From Gp6-AA40 sp963772955 (GTDB lineage Bacteria; Acidobacteriota; Vicinamibacteria; Vicinamibacterales; UBA2999): a DNA stretch of 64,000 nt. Both the position numbers and the translations under genes were made by a program. The notes under the pieces were generated by a model that worked only from the letters and a program-made list of their open reading frames with translations, was not told the DNA's origin and did no database searches. Position 1 is the stretch's first letter. Each line of letters starts with the position of its first letter. Positions 41,731-50,541 of the stretch are shown here, in pieces. The DNA lies in the NCBI GenBank assembly GCA_963772955.1, contig CAVYZF010000005.1:372001-436000 (forward strand), given 5' to 3'.

Positions 41731-42981
41731 ATGAGCCTCCTCGCCATCTTCGTCGCGCTAGTTTTCCTGCACAGTCTGGTTTCCCGCCGGCTGGAACGGA
41801 CGGTCGTGACCTCGCCCATCATGTTCACCACCGCGGGGATATTGACCCCGCTTTTCCTGCCGGGGTTGCAGGATCAACTCGTCGAGCAAAGAGCATTTCT
41901 TCATCTGGCAGAGATTGGCTTGGTACTGCTGTTGTTCACCGACGCCAGCCGTACCGAACTGAACGTGCTGAAGAACATTCGCGCCCTGCCCGCCCGCCTT
42001 TTAAGTACGGGCATGTTGCTCACCATTCTGCTGGGCGCGCTCGCCGCCCTCCTCGTCTTTCAGAACCTTTCGGTTTGGGAAGCCGGAATTCTGGCGGCGA
42101 TTCTCGCGCCGACTGACGCGGGGCTCGGCCAGGTCGTCGTCAATAGCCCGCGCGTGCCGATGAAAATCCGTCAGGCCCTCAATGTGGAAGCCGGGTTGAA
42201 CGACGGATTGTCCGTGCCGTTCCTCTTGTTCTTCGTCGCGCTGGCCGTCGGCGGCACAACGGGCGAGGCCGCCAGCCTGACACAATTCATCGGCGAACAA
42301 CTTGGTTACGGCGTCCTCGTCGGCGCGGGTCTTGGCGGCTTGGGCGGCTGGTTGCTGGGCGCGGCGCACCGCCGCGCGTGGCTGGCGGATTCGTGGCGAC
42401 AACTCGGCGTCGTGGCGCTGCCGTTGCTGTGCCTGCTGGCGTCCGAAGCCCTCGGAGCGAGCATGTTCATCGCGGCGTTCGTGGCAGGACTGGCGGTGCA
42501 GCCCGGCTTCAAGGACGCCGGTAAACATAGCGTCGAATTCACCGAGGAATGGGGCCAGCTTTTCAACCTTGCCGTCTTCTTCATGTTCGGCATGTTCGTG
42601 GCGCGGGCGGCAACGCAGTTCAACGTGCAGCACGCGCTCTACGCGGTGTTGAGCCTCACCGTCGTGCGCATGTTGCCGGTCGCCATCGCGCTCATCGGCA
42701 CACGATTGTGCCTCGCCACCGTGCTGTTCATCGGCTGGTTCGGCCCACGTGGTCTCGCGTCGATCGTGCTGGGACTGGTTTACCTGGAACAGGAAACGCA
42801 GCAACCCGGCGAACCCACCATCCGGCTCGCGGTGATGTTGACGGTGCTGTGCAGCATCTTTGCGCATGGCTTGAGCGCGATGCCGGGCATGGACATTTAC
42901 GCGCGAAAGATCAGCAACCTTGCACCCGACGCGCCCGAGTTGGAAGGCTTCTCTTCATCCGACTCGATCCGCGGATTGTGA
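41731..42981 (+). CDS. CPA1-family cation:proton antiporter (Na+/H+)
   Basis: The 416-residue protein has about 12 hydrophobic segments and the CPA1/NhaP landmarks: LAPTDAGLGQVVV (T-D dipeptide in the unwound helix), VEAGLNDGLSVPFLLF (N-D ion-binding pair), and GWFGPRGLASIVLGLVYLE near the C-terminus. It would exchange Na+ or K+ for H+ across the inner membrane. The start (ATG 41731) has no strong ribosome site; the upstream region is the regulator remnant. Codon choice here (frequent TTG, GAA, AAC) looks somewhat different from neighbours, which may signal transfer. Confidence 0.88.
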   Translation: MSLLAIFVALVFLHSLVSRRLERTVVTSPIMFTTAGILTPLFLPGLQDQLVEQRAFLHLAEIGLVLLLFTDASRTELNVLKNIRALPARLLSTGMLLTILLGALAALLVFQNLSVWEAGILAAILAPTDAGLGQVVVNSPRVPMKIRQALNVEAGLNDGLSVPFLLFFVALAVGGTTGEAASLTQFIGEQLGYGVLVGAGLGGLGGWLLGAAHRRAWLADSWRQLGVVALPLLCLLASEALGASMFIAAFVAGLAVQPGFKDAGKHSVEFTEEWGQLFNLAVFFMFGMFVARAATQFNVQHALYAVLSLTVVRMLPVAIALIGTRLCLATVLFIGWFGPRGLASIVLGLVYLEQETQQPGEPTIRLAVMLTVLCSIFAHGLSAMPGMDIYARKISNLAPDAPELEGFSSSDSIRGL

Positions 42982-43011
42982 TGGATTTCCTGGAGCATGA
43001 ATTTCGTCGGC

Positions 43012-43443
43012 TCATTTTGGTCGTGTGTGCGAACGCGAGCCGTAAATCGTGCTCACCACCGCGAAGACAAGACCGGCAGACAGTCCGCACATCAGGATGC
43101 CGGTCAACCCCTCGATCGGGCCGAGGAGTCGCCACGGTTTCGGCAGCACCAGATCGCCATAGCCGACCGTCGTATAGGTGACTCCGGCAAAGTAGAACGC
43201 CGACTCGGCGTCGGGCAGGCAGCGCTGCCAGAAATAGAACAACCCCCAGACCGAGATTTCTACCAGATGTATCAGGATCAGCCACCACGTCAGGCCGATC
43301 AGTAGTCTCGTGACGGGCCAAAAGCGCGTCGGCGGCTGGGCGTGAGATTTCATCAAGGCCCGCAACAAAACGGCGAGACCGGTGGCATGCACGGCCACGG
43401 TGACTGCAACGAGAGCACTAGCGATGAGGATTATTGAGAACAT
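43012..43443 (-). CDS. Two-TM potassium channel family protein
   Basis: The 143-residue protein has a first membrane helix region (LIASALVAVTVAVHATGLAVLL), a second (LTWWLILIHLVEISVWGLFYFW), the pore helix and selectivity filter TTVGYGD at residues 91-97, and a last helix (IEGLTGILMCGLSAGLVFAVVS). TVGYGD is the K+ selectivity signature. It converges with the antiporter gene ending 30 bases away, so both concern monovalent-cation balance. No regulatory RCK domain follows. Confidence 0.85.
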   Translation of the reverse strand: MFSIILIASALVAVTVAVHATGLAVLLRALMKSHAQPPTRFWPVTRLLIGLTWWLILIHLVEISVWGLFYFWQRCLPDAESAFYFAGVTYTTVGYGDLVLPKPWRLLGPIEGLTGILMCGLSAGLVFAVVSTIYGSRSHTRPK

Positions 43444-43818
43444 GACCAGCTCACGATAAGCCGTATTCGGGGCTTCCGGCCGGTCGCGTCGACTCGGATC
43501 TCGAGCGACCTCGATCTCACCGGCGATGACGGCATCGCCGGGATCTCCGACGACCGGGGAAGCGGGTTCGAGGGCGTCTGCCTGTCAGACCGATCAGCGC
43601 GTAGCACGCGTCAGGCCCCGCTAGCAACGCGCACGCGAGCGGCGAAGCGTGAAGCTGGCTAAGCGCGGTAGCAAGGAAGGCTAGCAGCCGGACGGGGAGA
43701 ATCTCGCACCTCTGCGGCGTTTTTCCGCACGGCTCGGGGGACGGAAGATCGTTCTCGCGTTCTGGCCGGCCTCATTCCGCGCGAAAACCAGCGGTACTGC
43801 CCTTGCTCAAAGCTCGGC
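43444..43818. other. 375-base stretch without a recognised gene
   Basis: This lies between the divergent channel gene and the FUSC gene, so promoters for both are expected. The frame of the channel gene stays open upstream for about 40 codons but without a start codon. Irregular GCTAGCA/GGTAGCA-like words occur near 43620-43690. No tRNA, riboswitch or clear operator was recognised. Confidence 0.4.
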
Positions 43819-45992
43819 GTGAGCCGGAGCACGAAGCTCAAGGAAGCCATCAAAGCGGGCCTCGCGTTCGCCGCGGTCTTCGGCATCGCGATGCAGCTCG
43901 GCTGGATGAACCCGTACTGGGCAGGCTGGGCCGTGGCCGTCATCGCGCTGCCCACTGCGGGCGACGCGATTCGGAAGGGCACCCTGCGGGTGGTGGGCAC
44001 GATCCCCGGATGCCTGGCCGCCCTCGTCATCCAGGCCCTGGCGCCGCAGGAGCGCTGGCTGTTCATGTTCCTCACGTGCGCTTGGGTGTTCATCACCAGC
44101 TACCTGATGGTCAGCCGGCAGAAGGATTCCTACCTGTGGACGATGGCGTGCTACGTGTGCCTGATCATCCTCCTGTCCGACGTGGACTCGTCGGAGAACA
44201 TGTTCGAGAGCGCGGTGTTTCGCACCGTCGAAACAGCGATGGGGGTGATCGTTTACACCCTCATCTCCATCTTCCTGTGGCCACAGACGAACCTCGGGGC
44301 GATCAAGCGGTCCAGTGTGGCCCTGGCATCAGCGCTGTGGGACGTCTCCCGCCTGGGCCGTGACACGCTGGTCGGTGAACGGAAGCCGGAGGGGCGCTTT
44401 CCGGAACTGCAGGGCAAGGTCGTGCAACACCTCGCGCAGTTCGCGAGGGCGCTGACCGCCGAAGGCTCGGAGAGCTACGAGGTGAGCGAGGTACGCCATA
44501 CCTGGGAGCGGTTCCACAGCCCTGTCGACGGACTGGCTGGACACCGCAGGACGGTGGCAATCCGGCGTCGCCGAGTTCGCCCGCATCGACCTGCGCGCGG
44601 TGCTCCCGGGGCTGTCGGCGTATTTTGCGGCACTCGATGCGAACTTCGCCGCGCTCTCCGACGTGTTAGCCGGTCGTTCGACGGAGGCGCCCGCGCCAGC
44701 CGGCGAGACTCGAGGTCGATCCGGCGGCGCTGACGCAGTTGTCCGCCTTCGATCGCGCCGCGGTGGAAGTCGCGCGCGTGGAGATGCAGCGCATCGGCGA
44801 ACTGACAGCGGCATTGGTCGCCTGCGCGCGCGAACTGGCCGGAGGCGCCGTCAGCCGTGAAGCGGCGCGCGCGTTGCCGAGCACCGGACACGCGAACCGT
44901 TCGACGTGGCTGCCGGTGCCCGACGGGGATCACGTGCGGCGCGCCGCGTTCGTGGCGGCGACCACGGGCGTCGGCTTCCTGATCTGGATTCTGTTCGACC
45001 CGCCCGGCCACTCGGCCTGGTTCCAGGTGTCGGGCACGATCGCGCTGCTCGTCGCGGGCGCCCCGCAAGCGCGGGCGAGCAAGTTCATTGCCCCAGTCGC
45101 GGTGACCTCCGCGATCTGCCTGGCGATCTACGTCCTCGTCATGCCGCAGTTGTCCAGTTTCCTCGGGCTCGGGACGTTGCTGTTCCTGTGCATGTTCCTC
45201 GTCTGCTATTTCTTCACGGGCATGCCGAGGTTGTTCTGCAACATGGCCATCCTGAACATGCTGCAGATTCAGAACCAGCAGGTCTACAGCTTCTACGCGA
45301 TGGTCAACGTCTTCCTCTTCCTCGTGATGGCCTTCACGTTCCTGTTCGTGATGTCCTACATGTTGGGATCGCCGCGCCCCGAGAAGGCCATGCTGCGGAT
45401 GCTGGACCGCTTCTTCCGCAGCGCCGAGTTCCTGATCTCGCGTAGTGGCGCCGACACCTCCCGCGTGTCGCTCATCGACCGGTGGAGCATCGCGTTCCAC
45501 GAGCGTCGGCTGCAGTCGATGCCGCCCAAGCTCGCGGCGTGGGGCACGGCCATCGACCGCACGCAGTGTTCCGACACGACGCCCGACCACATCCGGGCCC
45601 TGGTCGTCAGCCTGCAGGCCCTGGTCCACCGCCTCGAACAGCTCATGGACGCGGCCGGATCCGGCACTGACGCGGCCCTCGTCCGCGACCTGCGGGGCGA
45701 GCTCGCGACCTGGCACGCGGGTCTCGAGGTTGTCTTCGGCAATTGGGCGCGTCACCCCGAGGCCGAGCCTGTCGCCGCGCTCGAGCAGCGGCTCGAGAGG
45801 CATCTGGTGCATCTGGAGACCCGCGTCGCGGAGGTCGTCAACAAGGGCGACCGCGATTTGAGTGCACACGCCGGCGAGCAATTCTTCCGGCTGCTCGGTG
45901 GCTACCGAGGCGTGTCGGAGGCGGCCCTCGCCTACGCCGGCGTGGCGCAGTCCATCAACTGGTCCCAATGGCGGGAGGAGTGGTTCTCATGA
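43819..45992 (+). pseudogene. FUSC-family inner-membrane exporter (AaeB-like) with two frameshifts
   Basis: Segment 1 (43819 to ~44518) encodes the FUSC N-terminal TM bundle (LKEAIKAGLAFAAVFGIAMQ, IPGCLAALVIQALAPQER, VYTLISIFLWPQTN) and runs to WERFHS. In the next frame (~44520-44700) the protein continues LSTDWLDTAGRWQSGVAEF and LPGLSAYFAALDANFAALS. In the third frame (~44708-45992) it continues LEVDPAALTQLSAFDRAAV, then the second TM bundle and the soluble tail. Joined, these make about 720 residues, normal for the family. Two separate +1-type shifts break it. It overlaps the DUF1656 gene (ATGA) in the standard AaeXAB order. Confidence 0.8.
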
Positions 45993-46201
45993 CGGGCGTC
46001 CCCCGTGAGCTGACCATCGGCGGCGTGTTCCTGCCGCCCATGCTGGTCGCCGCGATGATCGGCGTGTCGCTGGCGTTCCTGACGGCCAGGCTGCTCAATC
46101 GCTACCGATTGTCCCGCTACCTCTTTTATCCACCGCTCGTCTTCGTCGCGCTGGCCGTGCTGTACACGGTGGCGGTGGGCTACATGCTCGTTCCCTTCTA
46201 A
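45989..46201 (+). CDS. DUF1656 (AaeX-like) small membrane protein
   Basis: The 70-residue protein starts at the ATG overlapping the FUSC stop (ATGA). It begins MTGVPRELTIGGVFLPPMLV and has two membrane helices (LVAAMIGVSLAFLTARLL and LFYPPLVFVALAVLYTVAVGYM), the expected DUF1656 pattern. In proteobacterial aaeXAB operons this protein accompanies the FUSC permease and the HlyD-type adaptor; its biochemical role is not known. It is intact although genes on both sides are damaged. Confidence 0.85.
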   Translation: MTGVPRELTIGGVFLPPMLVAAMIGVSLAFLTARLLNRYRLSRYLFYPPLVFVALAVLYTVAVGYMLVPF

Positions 46202-46219
46202 TCAGGAGCCTGTGACACC

Positions 46220-47347
46220 ATGAAACCGATCATCAGGTACTTGGTCACTGGCGCGATCGTCCTTGCGGCGATTGCGGTCGGCGTCTAGAGGTGGCGTGTC
46301 TACCTCGAGAACCCCTGGACGCGGGACGGCCAGGTGCAGGCCAACGTGATTCAGATTGCGCCGCGCGTGTCGGGGCCGGTCGTCGCGCTGCCGATCCGCG
46401 ACAACCAGTTCGTCCACGCCGGCGACGTGCTGTTCGAAATCGATCCCAGCACGTACCAAACCAGCCTCGACCAGGCGCGTGCCCAACTCGACCAAGCCGG
46501 CGGGAACATCGAGGCGTCCAGAAAGCAGGTGGAGTCGGCCCGGGCGAGCATCGAGGTGTCGCGCGCCACGATCAACCAGGCCCAGAGTATGACGGCGCAG
46601 CTCACGGCGGTCATCGCGAGGAACAAGGCCGAGTACGAGCGGCAGCAGGAAATGTTGCCCAAGAAGGCCACCTCGCAAAAAGCCGTGGAACGCGCCCAGG
46701 CACTGTATGACGTCTCCGTGGAGGAGAAGAAGGTGGCGGAGTCGGGTAGCCTCCAGGCCGAGGCGAACCTACTCAAGTCCCAGGCGGCGCTGGCCGAAGC
46801 CCAGGCCAGGCTCGGCGCCCTTGGCGATGCGAATCCGCAGCTCCGGCTTGCACTCGCCGCCGTCAGGCTGGCGGAGCTGAACCTCGAGTTCACCAAAATG
46901 CGAGCGCCCACCGACGGATACATCGCCAATCTGCGACTGCGTGTTGGCAGTCACGTCGTGGCCAATCAGCCCAGCGTGGCGCTCGTCGATACGTCCAGCT
47001 ACTGGGTGGACGGCTACTTCAAGGAGAACCAGGTCGGGGGCATCGCGTCGGGCGACCGCGTGGTGGTCACGCTCATGTCCTACCCGGATCGACCGCTGGA
47101 GGGCATCGTGGACAGCGTCGGTTGGGGCATCTCGCAGCAGGACGGCAGCACCGGAACCGATCTGCTGCCAAAGGTGAGTGCGACATTCGAGTGGATCCGG
47201 CTGGCGCAGCGGATTCCCGTGCGCGTGCACCTGGCCGACGTGCCGAAGGATATCCAACTGCGCGTGGGTACAACCTGTTCGGTGCTGGTCACGAAGAACA
47301 GCGAATCCGAAAGACCGACCGGGAACACCGGGTCTCGAACCCCGTGA
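46220..47347 (+). pseudogene. HlyD/AaeA-like efflux adaptor with an in-frame TAG at codon 23
   Basis: ATG at 46220 starts MKPIIRYLVTGAIVLAAIAVGV, a membrane anchor typical of AaeA/EmrA-type adaptors. A TAG follows (46286-46288); the same frame then continues RWRVYLENPWTRDGQVQANV to 47347, as expected for the lipoyl and hairpin parts. Homologous proteins have Trp-like residues where the TAG stands, so a TGG-to-TAG change is the simplest explanation. The downstream part contains VAPRVSGPV-like APRVSGPVVALP, QAQSMTAQL and RAPTDGYIANL. Internal restart at 46334 would lose the membrane anchor. Confidence 0.8.
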
Positions 47348-47364
47348 GGGCCCAGGTGAAACGC

Positions 47365-48870
47365 ATGAACCGGTTCGTCAGCCTCGTTGCCGCACTGGGG
47401 TGCCTGACCTCCGGGTGCGCCACCGTGGGACCGAACTACCGGCCCGCCACGGTTGACGTCGCGCCGAACTGGATGGATTTCGAAGACCCGAGTCTCGCGG
47501 CCACTTCACCAGTCGTGCCCCTCTGGTGGAAGGAGGCTTTCAAGGACCCGGTGCTCGACCAACTCGTCGACGATGCGATCGCCGGCAACCTCACCCTCCG
47601 TTCTGCCGCCCTGCGGGTGCTGCAGGCGCGACAGCAATTGCTGATCGTGGCGAACCTGCGCCTTCCCCAGCAGCAGTACCTCGCGGGAAGCGCGGCGGTG
47701 GTGGACCCTGGTCAATCGAGTGGCCCCCTCGGATCGTACGGTGCGACGTTCAACCTTAATTGGACACTCGATGTCTGGGGCCGCATCCGCCGCCAAGTCG
47801 AATCGGCATCGGCGGCCTACGACGCGACGCTATCCAGCTATGACGGGGTCGTGGTGCTGGTCGTCGGCCAGGTGGCGCAGACCTACCTGACGATCCGCAC
47901 CACCGAGGAGCGACTCGCGGCCGCCAGGCAGAATCTGGCGTACCAGACCGAGAGCGTGCGCATCAGCGAGGCGAAATTCCAGGCCGGGGACATCAGCTCG
48001 CTCGACATCGAACAGGGCCTGACGCTCCTTTACAACACACAGGCGTCGATCGCGCTCCTGGAACAGTCGCTACAACAGTTGAAGGTCTCGCTGGCCATCC
48101 TCCTCGGCCTGCCGCCGCAGGATTTCACTGCGCGGCTGGGCCCGGCGAGACCGGTTCCGGTCGTGTCACCGCTGTTCGCAGTCGGCATGCCGCAGGACCT
48201 GATTCGCCGCCGGCCGGACATCCGCGTGGCGGAGCGTCGCGTGGCCGCGCAGAGCGCCCAAATCGGAGTGGCTGTCAGCGACCTCTACCCAACTCTCGGA
48301 TTGACGGGGTCCATCGGGCCGACTGTCTCAACGGCTACGGAGGGCCAGAACTTCCTCGATCTCTTCAACGTGGCCAACGTCGGGTACACGCTCGGCGGGT
48401 TCGTGCACTGGAACCTGTTCAATTGGGGACGCATCCGTGAGAACGTACGTCTTCAGGACGCGGTCGTCCAGCAAGCGATCGAAGACTACCGGCAGATCGT
48501 GATTCAGGCGCAGGGCGAGGTCGAACTCGCCCTGATCGCGTACTTCAAGTCTCTCCAGCAGCAGGCCGCCTTGCAACAGGCGGCCGATGCGGCGCAACGG
48601 GCCGTTGACGTTTCGACGGAGCAGTATCAGGACGGCCAGGTGGACTACAACACCGTCGTCTCCACGCTGAGGGTCCTCGTCGGCCAACAAGATCAACTTG
48701 CCTCGATTCAGGGCGCCGTCGCCGTCAATCTCGTCGGGGTGTACCTCTCGCTCGGGGGCGGGTGGGAGGGCCGCCAGAGCGCGAACGCTGTCGATCTCAT
48801 CCCCGAGAAGACCAAGGAAGAAATGCGAGCGCGGGGGGAATACTGGGGGTTCCCTCCGAAGGACAAGTGA
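47365..48870 (+). CDS. NodT-type outer-membrane efflux lipoprotein
   Basis: The ATG at 47365 has AGGTGAA upstream, while a GTG at 47344 overlaps the previous stop. The leader VSLVAALGCLTSGCATVGPNY is the NodT lipoprotein signature. The ~501-residue protein has two TolC-like halves: WWKEAFKDPVLDQLVDDAI, LNWTLDVWGRIRRQVESA, DISSLDIEQG, and PDIRVAERRVAAQSAQIG with GGFVHWNLFNWGRIRE. It is the channel of the FUSC/HlyD-type exporter and appears intact, unlike its partners. Confidence 0.88.
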   Translation: MNRFVSLVAALGCLTSGCATVGPNYRPATVDVAPNWMDFEDPSLAATSPVVPLWWKEAFKDPVLDQLVDDAIAGNLTLRSAALRVLQARQQLLIVANLRLPQQQYLAGSAAVVDPGQSSGPLGSYGATFNLNWTLDVWGRIRRQVESASAAYDATLSSYDGVVVLVVGQVAQTYLTIRTTEERLAAARQNLAYQTESVRISEAKFQAGDISSLDIEQGLTLLYNTQASIALLEQSLQQLKVSLAILLGLPPQDFTARLGPARPVPVVSPLFAVGMPQDLIRRRPDIRVAERRVAAQSAQIGVAVSDLYPTLGLTGSIGPTVSTATEGQNFLDLFNVANVGYTLGGFVHWNLFNWGRIRENVRLQDAVVQQAIEDYRQIVIQAQGEVELALIAYFKSLQQQAALQQAADAAQRAVDVSTEQYQDGQVDYNTVVSTLRVLVGQQDQLASIQGAVAVNLVGVYLSLGGGWEGRQSANAVDLIPEKTKEEMRARGEYWGFPPKDK

Positions 48871-48875
48871 AATCC

Positions 48876-49538
48876 ATGCCCGATCGTCCTGTGAAGTCCT
48901 CCAAGCACGTGCTGGATCCGATCGATCGCACGTCGGAAGTGCTGTTCGGGCTGATCATGGTGCTGACGTACACGGGCTCGCTCAGCATCGCCCAGACGGG
49001 GCGCGACGATGTGCGCGTGATGCTCGTCGGCGCGGTGGGATGCAACCTGGCCTGGGGCATCATCGACGCGATTCTGTATCTGATGGGAAGCGCGGCCGAG
49101 AAACACGGACGCCTCACGACCTTCCTGGCCGTGCGCGCCGCCACCGACTCGCAGCAGGCCCAGCGCCTCATCGCGGACTCGCTGCCGCGGGATGTCGCGT
49201 CCATCCTGCAGCCCGAGGAGATCGAATCCATGCGCCTCCGGCTGGTGCAACTTCCCGAGCCGGCGCCCAGAGCACGCCTGGGCCCCGACGACTGGCTCGG
49301 CGCGGCAGCCGTGTTCCTGCTCGTGTTCGTGTCGACCTTCCCGGTGGTGCTCCCGTTCATCGTCATGACGCACGTGGCGCCAGCCATGCGCGTGTCGAAC
49401 GCCATCGCCATTGCGCTGTTGTTCCTGGCCGGCTACACCTACGGACGCCAGACGAACTATCGCCCGGCATGGCTGGGCTGTTGGATGGTGGTGCTCGGTG
49501 CCGCGCTCGCCGGCCTGACGATGGCGCTGGGAGGGTGA
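48876..49538 (+). CDS. VIT/CCC1-like membrane protein
   Basis: The ATG at 48876 follows the NodT-like gene by 5 bases. The ~220-residue protein begins DPIDRTSEVLFGLIMVLTYTGSLSI, which resembles the first helix of VIT1/CCC1-type iron or manganese transporters. Further hydrophobic helices are AVGCNLAWGIIDAILYLMG and, in the C-terminal half, AAAVFLLVFVSTFPVVLPFIV and AIAIALLFLAGYTYG. A loop with acidic residues (QPEEIESMRLRL) lies between. Metal transport into or out of the cell is possible; the family call is moderate. Confidence 0.6.
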   Translation: MPDRPVKSSKHVLDPIDRTSEVLFGLIMVLTYTGSLSIAQTGRDDVRVMLVGAVGCNLAWGIIDAILYLMGSAAEKHGRLTTFLAVRAATDSQQAQRLIADSLPRDVASILQPEEIESMRLRLVQLPEPAPRARLGPDDWLGAAAVFLLVFVSTFPVVLPFIVMTHVAPAMRVSNAIAIALLFLAGYTYGRQTNYRPAWLGCWMVVLGAALAGLTMALGG

Positions 49539-49590
49539 AAGGCATGCGCACGGAGGACATCAATCGGCTCGAAGCCGAGGGGAGGCTACG

Positions 49591-50328
49591 ATGAGTGGGG
49601 TCATCTTTGCGGCGATGTGGGGCGGGCTTGCGGCTGGATCGCTGCTGCTCGGAGCGGGACTGACGCTGCGCTGGACGCTGTCCGAACGCCTGACGGGGGC
49701 GATCATGGGTTTCGGGTCGGGCGCCCTCGTTTCGAGCATCGGCTATGAACTGGTGCCGGAATCGCTCGTTCACGGCGGCGGCCGCGGAATGATCTTCGCG
49801 TTCGCTGCGGGTGCGCTCGTATTCTTCGGCGCCGACTGGCTGATCGATCAGAGCGGCGGAGCCGAGCGCAAGAGCCTCGCGGGAAGCGAAGGCGGCGGGT
49901 CGGGCACGGCGATCTTCCTCGGAACGCTCCTCGACGGGGTTCCCGAATCGATGATTTTGGGCATGGGCCTCGCAACGGGGGGCGCGATCAGCATCGCGTT
50001 CCTCACGGCGGTCTTCGTCTCGAACGTGCCGGAAGGCGTCGCGGGAACGCGCTCGCTCGTCGCCTCGGGCCGGTCGGTGAAGCACGTGGCATTCATGTGG
50101 TTGAGCCTCGTGATCGCGTCGGCTGTCGCAGCGGGCGCAGGCTACGCGATCGTCGCGTCGATCCCGGCGGCCGACGGCCGGTACGCCAAGGCGTTCGCCG
50201 CGGGGGCGATACTGACGATGCTTTCCGACGTGATGATGCCGGAGGCCTTCGAGCACGGTGGCAAGATCGTGGGACTGCTCGCGACCCTCGGATTCCTGAC
50301 GGCGGCGATTCTCTCGGTGATGGAGTAA
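49591..50328 (+). CDS. ZIP-family metal transporter
   Basis: The ATG at 49591 is preceded by GGGAGG. The 245-residue protein has eight hydrophobic segments and the two ZIP signatures: LLDGVPESMILGMGL in the fourth helix region and FVSNVPEGVAG in the next, both supplying the binuclear metal-binding site (His replaced by Asp/Asn in part). The usual His-rich loop is short. It would take up Zn2+ or another divalent cation. It may be transcribed together with the VIT-like gene, from which it is 52 bases away. Confidence 0.85.
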   Translation: MSGVIFAAMWGGLAAGSLLLGAGLTLRWTLSERLTGAIMGFGSGALVSSIGYELVPESLVHGGGRGMIFAFAAGALVFFGADWLIDQSGGAERKSLAGSEGGGSGTAIFLGTLLDGVPESMILGMGLATGGAISIAFLTAVFVSNVPEGVAGTRSLVASGRSVKHVAFMWLSLVIASAVAAGAGYAIVASIPAADGRYAKAFAAGAILTMLSDVMMPEAFEHGGKIVGLLATLGFLTAAILSVME

Positions 50329-50541
50329 GCAGATGACGGGAAACCCGCGCGTCTACCCACGGCATCGTCCGCCATTCTCGAGCGTGGCCACGATCGTTGC
50401 GCCGTGCGCGACGATCGACTGTCGCCGGTCCGCGTAACGACGGCCGCGGTGTCGAGGAGCCAGATGTCACCCTCGGTCACACGCCGTGAGAAGTACGCCT
50501 CTTGGTGGTGCCGCTCGGAAACCAGGGCGGCGGCAGCCGTT

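Noticed and set aside
43620..43690. Irregular GCTAGCA/GGTAGCA-like words in the 375-base gene-free region
   Set aside because: Spacing and sequence vary too much for a repeat array or CRISPR.
44475..45968. 497-codon minus-strand ORF opposite the FUSC gene
   Set aside because: The plus strand encodes the conserved FUSC TM bundle; the antisense ORF has low-complexity Arg/His/Glu composition.
50329..50541. Short ORF of about 35 codons (MTGNPRVYPRHRPP...) after the ZIP gene
   Set aside because: No family resemblance or good ribosome site; the 213-base stretch holds nothing else that I can support.
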